DNA of 11,146 bases from Planctomycetota bacterium (GTDB lineage: Bacteria > Planctomycetota > Phycisphaerae > Sedimentisphaerales > Anaerohalosphaeraceae): positions 1 through 11,146 of the forward strand of contig JAGHBX010000555.1 of NCBI GenBank assembly GCA_021160785.1, given 5' to 3'. Under the pieces are notes generated by a model. It had not been told where the DNA came from. It did not search any database and saw only the letters and a program-made list of their open reading frames with translations. Made by a program: the position numbers and the translations under genes. This document shows positions 6,982 to 11,146 of the stretch, in pieces. Each line of letters begins with the position of its first letter. Positions within the stretch are counted from its first letter, which is position 1.

Positions 6982-9528
6982 TCAGTATTCTTCGTCGAGT
7001 TCGTCGGGCAGGATGGGGATGATTTTGTGGTCTTCGGGGTTTAGGAGGGGCCATGCTGGTTTTAGGTTTGCCGAATCCATGACCTGCGGTGTGATGAAGA
7101 TGGTGAGGACGCTGTGGCGGAGTTCGGTCTGCTCGTGCTTGAAGAGGAAGCCCAAGAGCGGCAGATCGCCCAGGAGGGGCACCTTTGTAATCGTCTGGCT
7201 TTTTTCCTGTTGCCGCAGGCCGCCGATGACGATGGTCTGGCCCTGCTCGACGGTAACTTCCGTTTGCGACTCGCGCGTCGTGAGTTCCGGAAGACCCGCC
7301 GCCTGCGTGAAAGTGAAAGTGCCGACCTTGACGTCCACAACAAGGTGAATTCGACCGTCCGGAAGGAGGGTCGGCGTGATTCTGCCGATGGTGTCCGATG
7401 AGATATCGCTCTTTTTGATGACGGGCCGGCCCGCCACGTCGAAGCCCTCGTTGAAGAAGTAGTTGAGCGTCTTGCGAATGTTAATTTGCGATTCGATGCC
7501 GCTGGTTGCAACGGTTCTGGGATTTGCAAGGATCGTGCCCTGTCCGTCCTTGACGAGAGTGCTCAACCGCACAAAAAACTCGCGCGGCAATGTGCCCACG
7601 CCCTGGAAGAATATCTGCCCGACGCCCGACAGGATCGCCATCTCGCCCAGTCTCGGCGCATTCGGGCCAAAGTCGCGGATGGTCATTCCCTCAGGCTGTA
7701 CGAACCCGAAATGTCCCTCGGCGTAACTCCAGTCGAGCCCGAGGTCCCTGTTTGCCTCGTCGGACAACTCCACCGCCAGCAGGTCGACCAGTATGTGCGG
7801 CGGCAGGCTGTCGATCAGTTCGAGGTCGCTTTTGAGTTCCGCCAGGATCCAGGGAGGACCCTTGAAGAGGATGATGCCTCGCGATGCGTTGACCGTGAAA
7901 TAATCACTGTACTCAGGCGAGATGGACTTGGCGGCTTCATCGACAGTCATGTGCTGCGGGCGAACGGCTTCGGTGACGAACGTTTGCAGATTGGAACGTG
8001 TCAGCAGTTTTGTTTGGGGTGTTTCGGTGTCGACAGGGACGGATGCGGATGCGGATATCTGAGTCAAACCACCGCCGGCTCCGCCCGTAGGAGGACCAAT
8101 GTTTTCGGCGGCGGACGGATCGATGAAGCGGTCGGGCAGATCAAGTCGGTAGATGTCCGGATGGGTTATTTCGTCCTCATCGCTGATGATTGTGGCTATC
8201 GTCAGAAGGATAGACCGGCCGTCGGGCGACCACGAAATGTCCTCCAACCTGGGCTCGCCGATTTCCGCCCGCATTTCCTTGTAAGCCTGGATTTCCCTGC
8301 GCTCGAGCTGCTCGTCGAAGGTGAGCAGGTCGTAGGCCTTCTCTTCGGCGAGATCATAAATGCCCAGGACCCATATAGGATTTTCATATTCGGCATCGGG
8401 CCCCCAGTTGCGCACGGTAAGGCGTTTAGCGACATAGGCAATCTTTGTGCCGTCCCAGGACGCCTCGAATGTTCGAAAGTAATCCAGCCGGCCGGTTCGC
8501 GGGTCGGACGTCATCAGGATATCGTAGCCGCCGTTTACGGGATCGATCCGATAGAGAGTGCTGATCCGGTTGCCCTGCTGGTCGTATCGTGATCCGGGCG
8601 ATATCAGCCATTTGCCGTCCCATGTCCAGAAAAGCGTGCGGAGATCGAGCATGTCCTCGGTCGAAGCGGTTGTCGCCTTGGTGAGATTTCGCGCCTGGGT
8701 TCCGTCATATCGTGCGATCCAGCAGTCCTCGACATGCATTTCCTGCTCAGTCCGCGTCATGTCGAGATTGAACTTGAACGCCACCCACTCACCGTCCGGG
8801 CTCCAGCGGGGTCTATCCGTATAGACCGATTGAGCGTCGATATCGGTTAACATGGCGAAATTTCTGCCGTCCAGATCGGCGGTGGCAACATCGAAGCCGT
8901 TCCCGCTTGACTGGACGAGAAGCGCCAGTTTCTTCGGGTCTGTCGGGCTCCACCGGTGGTCGTCCGCCTCGCCTCGCTCGGGCAGCAGTCGCCAGGTCTT
9001 GCCTGATTCAACGTCTGCGATCCACATCTGATTAGTCTCAGCCGGTCCGATCTCCACTTTGTAAGCGATATATCGATCGTCGGCGGACCAGTATGGGCCA
9101 TCATCCGGATCGATGGACCTTCGCCGATAGGGCGCCGACACTGATTTCGTCTTGCCGGTCCGGACATCGTAGATGAAGACCCCGCCCTGGCTTTCGCTTT
9201 CCGGGGCGTTGGAAAACTCATACGATATCTTGTCGCCCTTCCACGACCACTCGGCGAAGAACGGATTACCGATGGGGCTGACGGCTGCTTCGCCCGTGCC
9301 GTCGGATTTCATAATCATCAACTGGCCCTGGGTATCGGATATTTGACGCACAAAGGCGATGAGATCGCCGTGGTACGCCCAGGCGACGGCCTTGCTCTTG
9401 CCGTCATCGGTCAACTGCACAAGGTCAGCGCCGTCGACGAGAAACTCGGCGTGTGCGCAGGCGGCGCAGACGGTCAGAATAACAGTGAGTAATACAGCTT
9501 TTCCAAGTTGCTTTGTCATAAGCTTCAC
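6982..9528 (-). CDS. Secretin fused to an N-terminal TolB-like PD40 beta-propeller
   Basis: An 848-residue protein joining two families that are normally separate. Residues 1-27 are a Sec signal peptide (AVLLTVILTVCAACAHA). Residues about 30-465 contain roughly eight PD40-type repeats as in TolB (AWAYHGDLIAF, WSADDRYIAY, WSPTDPKKLALL, RWSPDGEWVAF, SWDGTKIAYVAK, SWSPDGRSIL). Residues 466-505 are a Gly/Ser/Pro linker. Residues about 507-575 resemble the N1/NolW fold that precedes secretin barrels. Residues 577-817 are the secretin pore domain: PPHILVDLLAVELSD, LGLDW, LANPRTVATSG, then the signature GQTIVIGGL, VPLLGDLPLLGFLF and ITPQVMD. Secretins are multimeric outer-membrane gates of type II/III secretion and type IV pili. 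The propeller would lie on the periplasmic side. GAGG at 9539-9542 supports the GTG start at 9528; ATG at 9519 is an alternative. The base composition is visibly more GC-rich than in the surface protein genes. No other secretion component is in the window. Confidence 0.92.
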   Translation of the reverse strand: MKLMTKQLGKAVLLTVILTVCAACAHAEFLVDGADLVQLTDDGKSKAVAWAYHGDLIAFVRQISDTQGQLMIMKSDGTGEAAVSPIGNPFFAEWSWKGDKISYEFSNAPESESQGGVFIYDVRTGKTKSVSAPYRRRSIDPDDGPYWSADDRYIAYKVEIGPAETNQMWIADVESGKTWRLLPERGEADDHRWSPTDPKKLALLVQSSGNGFDVATADLDGRNFAMLTDIDAQSVYTDRPRWSPDGEWVAFKFNLDMTRTEQEMHVEDCWIARYDGTQARNLTKATTASTEDMLDLRTLFWTWDGKWLISPGSRYDQQGNRISTLYRIDPVNGGYDILMTSDPRTGRLDYFRTFEASWDGTKIAYVAKRLTVRNWGPDAEYENPIWVLGIYDLAEEKAYDLLTFDEQLERREIQAYKEMRAEIGEPRLEDISWSPDGRSILLTIATIISDEDEITHPDIYRLDLPDRFIDPSAAENIGPPTGGAGGGLTQISASASVPVDTETPQTKLLTRSNLQTFVTEAVRPQHMTVDEAAKSISPEYSDYFTVNASRGIILFKGPPWILAELKSDLELIDSLPPHILVDLLAVELSDEANRDLGLDWSYAEGHFGFVQPEGMTIRDFGPNAPRLGEMAILSGVGQIFFQGVGTLPREFFVRLSTLVKDGQGTILANPRTVATSGIESQINIRKTLNYFFNEGFDVAGRPVIKKSDISSDTIGRITPTLLPDGRIHLVVDVKVGTFTFTQAAGLPELTTRESQTEVTVEQGQTIVIGGLRQQEKSQTITKVPLLGDLPLLGFLFKHEQTELRHSVLTIFITPQVMDSANLKPAWPLLNPEDHKIIPILPDELDEEY

Positions 9529-9768
9529 AGCAGTAATTCCTCAGATTGCGACTATCCAGAGACCGGCCCACTGCACAAGGCCCACCATCAGACCGCACAT
9601 TTCGGGAGAATTGGGTCATCGCTACAAAACGTCGACCCGTAAGCCATCCATTATCGCTAAAAGACGAGCTTTTGTCAAGCAGTGATAAGCTTTCTGGTTA
9701 AAATTCCACCGCATTTTCACCTTAAACCCGCGTTCCGGGTCATAGGAACTCCCGGAGAGGTACGAAAA
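9529..9768. promoter_or_regulatory. Divergent control region between the secretin and PilZ genes
   Basis: These bases must hold the promoters of both divergent genes, but I see no convincing -35/-10 pair. Towards the plus-strand side, ACCCG (9726-9730) pairs with CGGGT (9736-9740). An overlapping alternative, CCGGG (9735-9739) with CCCGG (9751-9755), would cover the first bases of the ribosome binding site GGAGAGG (9754-9760). GTTCC (9732-9736) can also pair with GGAAC (9745-9749). These mutually exclusive stems could form a translation switch, though each is only 5 bp. I do not recognise a c-di-GMP riboswitch consensus here. Confidence 0.35.
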
Positions 9769-9867
9769 ATGTCTAAATATGAGGGATAAACTTCTTGACA
9801 GCATCACGAGGGTTTTTATAATGCCTTCGATAAAGCGTTCGGCAGGATGGCTTTCAGGGCGTCAAGG
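9769..9867 (+). pseudogene. Apparently frameshifted original N-terminus of the PilZ gene
   Basis: A good ribosome site, GGAGAGG (9754-9760), precedes ATG 9769 by 8 nt, but this frame stops after MSKYEG (TAA 9787-9789, then TGA 9796-9798). Protein-like sequence continues in the next frame as DKLLDSITRVF (about 9786-9818). It then returns to the first frame as YNAFDKAFGRMAFRASRMG, which runs directly into the PilZ protein. Removing one G from the GGG at about 9783-9785 and adding one T to the T5 run at 9813-9817 would give a single open frame from ATG 9769. This is either real decay of the N-terminus, sequencing error in short homopolymers, or chance. The present frame can still start at 9868. 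Confidence 0.45.
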
Positions 9868-11146
9868 ATGGGCAACGTCAAGAACCAAAGAGAAGAGCAA
9901 AGATTGCGTTATCGCTGGTATCTTAAGTATGCCAACGACGCCAATGAAAGCAATCTTACCGGCCAGATGTTTGACATTTCCAGCCGTGGTATGGCGTTTC
10001 TTTGCCATTGGGACGAAAACTGTCCGAATCCGGGCGAGTTGATAACCACTCGCTTTGCTGTCCCATGTTTTGACTCCGGCGATTCCTTCGATTTGATCTT
10101 TTTCAACCGCCTCGGCCAGGTGTGCCGGGTCGACGACCTGGGCAGCCGGGTACGTCGCGTTGCAATCCAGTTCGCCAAACCGCTGTTCTTCAAACCCGGC
10201 GAGCAGAACATCAGTGCATCTGAGGCGCAGCAAAGGCTTAATACTCAAAATCGCGCAAGAACTGAGACCGAAAAAGCGAAGAAGGCCGAGGCCGAGGAAA
10301 AAACCGGTGTCTATATCAAGACAATCAAGCGGTTAGAGCATAAGCTTGAAGCCGAAAGAGCAGCAAGGTTAAAAGCCGAGGGACAGGCACAAGCCAACAG
10401 GGATGTAATTATCGAAGCACAAGAAGATCTGGCCGCTTATGCTCGTGCAAGAGGCCAGGCCGAAAAAACAGCCGAAACCGAATCCGAAGCGAGAGTCCAG
10501 GCGCAACAGCACTTGAAGTCTGAGATCGAAGCGAGAATTGAAGCGGAAGAACGATTAAAGATCGCAATCGAAAAACATTCCGAAATGAAAGCTCAGGCCG
10601 CAGAAGAAATAGCAGCGGTTAAATCCAAGATGAGCGAAGCGATACACGCAGCAGTATCCGAAGCTCAAAAGGAAACCGAATCAGCAGCAAGCTTAAAAGC
10701 CGAGGAACAGGTGCAAGCCAACAAGGTGTTAGCTGCCAAAGCACAAGAAGAGCTGGCCGCTTATGCTCGTGCAAGAGACGAGGCCCAAAAAACAGCCGAA
10801 ACCGAATCCGAAGCGAGAGTCCAGGCGCAACAGCACTTGAAGTCTGAGATCGAGGCGAGAATTGAAGCGGAAGAACGATTAAAGATCGCAATCAAAAAAC
10901 ATTCTAAAATGGGGGCTCAGGCCGCAGAAGAAATAGCATATCTCAAATCCGGGATGATCGAAGCGATACGCGCAGCAAAATCCGAAGCTCAAAAGAAAAC
11001 CGAGTTGCATGTCGAGATGATTAGCCGGTTGAAGGACGATCCTGGGGACGAAAGAGCGGCAAGATTAAAAGCCCAGGCGGCAAAAGAGGCATCAGTCGCC
11101 AAATCCGAGATGAGCGAAGCGATACGCGCGGCAACATCCGAAGCTC
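9868..11146 (+). CDS. PilZ-domain protein with long repetitive coiled coil (cut by window edge)
   Basis: At least 426 residues, running off the right edge; divergent from the secretin gene. Residues 8-110 are a PilZ domain: R12-LRY-R16 gives the RxxxR loop and D36-ISSR-G41 the DxSxxG motif, the two elements that bind cyclic di-GMP in this family. Both are intact, so binding is likely. From about 115 to the edge the protein is a charged, Ala/Glu/Lys-rich helix without Pro or Gly breaks apart from DDPGDE at 390-395. It is predicted to be a long coiled coil of TolA-like composition, with internal 108-residue repeats. No membrane segment is seen. The start at 9868 has AGGG at 9856-9859 with an 8-nt gap; ATG 9847 in frame lacks a ribosome site. 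The original start may have been further upstream (9769), now separated by frameshifts. Possible role: a cytoplasmic c-di-GMP effector that couples the signal to an envelope machine; the partner is unknown. Confidence 0.85.
   Translation, partial: MGNVKNQREEQRLRYRWYLKYANDANESNLTGQMFDISSRGMAFLCHWDENCPNPGELITTRFAVPCFDSGDSFDLIFFNRLGQVCRVDDLGSRVRRVAIQFAKPLFFKPGEQNISASEAQQRLNTQNRARTETEKAKKAEAEEKTGVYIKTIKRLEHKLEAERAARLKAEGQAQANRDVIIEAQEDLAAYARARGQAEKTAETESEARVQAQQHLKSEIEARIEAEERLKIAIEKHSEMKAQAAEEIAAVKSKMSEAIHAAVSEAQKETESAASLKAEEQVQANKVLAAKAQEELAAYARARDEAQKTAETESEARVQAQQHLKSEIEARIEAEERLKIAIKKHSKMGAQAAEEIAYLKSGMIEAIRAAKSEAQKKTELHVEMISRLKDDPGDERAARLKAQAAKEASVAKSEMSEAIRAATSEA
10371..11018 (+). repeat. 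Two tandem 324-bp coding repeats in the coiled coil
   Basis: The segment from 10371 recurs at 10695 with a fixed offset of 324 bp, or 108 codons. Examples are the LAAYARAR segment (10441 versus 10765) and the SEAI.AA..SEAQK segment (10624 versus 10948). Stretches such as the EARVQAQQHLKSEIEARIEA block are nearly identical at the DNA level. A third, shortened unit follows: ERAARLKA then KSEMSEAIRAATSEA at 11104, only 156 bp after the previous equivalent point. This indicates recent in-frame duplication followed by an internal deletion. Confidence 0.85.

Noticed and set aside
6738..7022. 94-codon plus-strand frame crossing the G11 tract, considered as a phase-variable gene
   Set aside because: It overlaps the 3' end of the secretin gene, has no ribosome site, and its sequence shows no recognisable domain.
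7486..8592. 368-codon plus-strand open frame antisense to the secretin fusion
   Set aside because: It lies wholly within the strongly supported secretin gene, has no ribosome site or recognisable domain, and is explained by the high GC and codon bias of the opposite strand.
9661..9710. TTGTCA (9672-9677) with TAAAAT (9699-9704) as a sigma-70 promoter for the PilZ gene
   Set aside because: The spacing of 21 bp is too long for a typical promoter, and no extended -10 element is present.
9779..10042. Plus-strand frame beginning ATG 9779, with a second ATG at 9821 preceded by a good GAGGG site
   Set aside because: After about residue 13 it is the PilZ gene in the wrong frame and ends at 10042. 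Only its first 12 or so codons look like real coding sequence, which is treated as part of the frameshifted PilZ N-terminus.
10371..11146. CRISPR-like or satellite repeat array
   Set aside because: The repeats are 324 bp, contiguous, in frame and code for coiled coil, with no unique spacers.

Overview
The window looks like a piece of a Planctomycetota chromosome, most likely class Phycisphaerae (anaerobic, Sedimentisphaerales-like). The reasons are: secreted modular proteins ending in a single-repeat dockerin-like tail (DxCExAK...DFNADC.TNL.DFAE.A.AW), a paralogue ending in a VPEPAT...RRRR PEP-CTERM tail, a degraded gene end of planctomycete style, and a PilZ protein with a long Ala/Glu coiled coil. 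No database search was possible, so the taxonomic call is an inference from these motifs.

Layout. Bases 1-1117 (minus) hold the N-terminal 372 residues of a Tat-exported PhoD-like metallophosphatase, cut by the window edge. Bases 1308-6371 (minus) hold three paralogous secreted proteins in a row. All three share a signal peptide and a beta-rich domain of about 215 residues that I cannot name. Two (1308-3416 and 3452-4930) continue into Ig-like modules and a dockerin-like end. The third (5562-6371) stops after the shared domain and carries a PEP-CTERM sorting signal. Between the second and third lies a 630-bp gap with a relic of another secreted-protein gene (5089-5268) and a cluster of hairpins, the last being a probable terminator.

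Bases 6378-6981 hold no convincing gene, but contain an 11-G tract and two hairpins that pair better as minus-strand RNA. Bases 6982-9528 (minus) encode the most unusual protein here: a signal peptide, a TolB-like PD40 beta-propeller of about 435 residues, and a complete secretin (outer-membrane gate) domain in one chain. Divergent from it, a plus-strand gene (from 9868, running off the right edge) encodes a PilZ domain with the c-di-GMP-binding motif followed by a repetitive coiled coil. Its upstream region reads as if the true N-terminus was disrupted by two compensating one-base shifts.

How the parts may work together (inference): everything concerns the cell envelope or secretion. There is a Tat-exported phosphatase, a duplicated surface protein family offered with two different C-terminal localisation tails, an outer-membrane secretin fused to a propeller, and a divergent c-di-GMP sensor. 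Only the secretin/PilZ divergent pair suggests a direct functional link, and that link is unproven.
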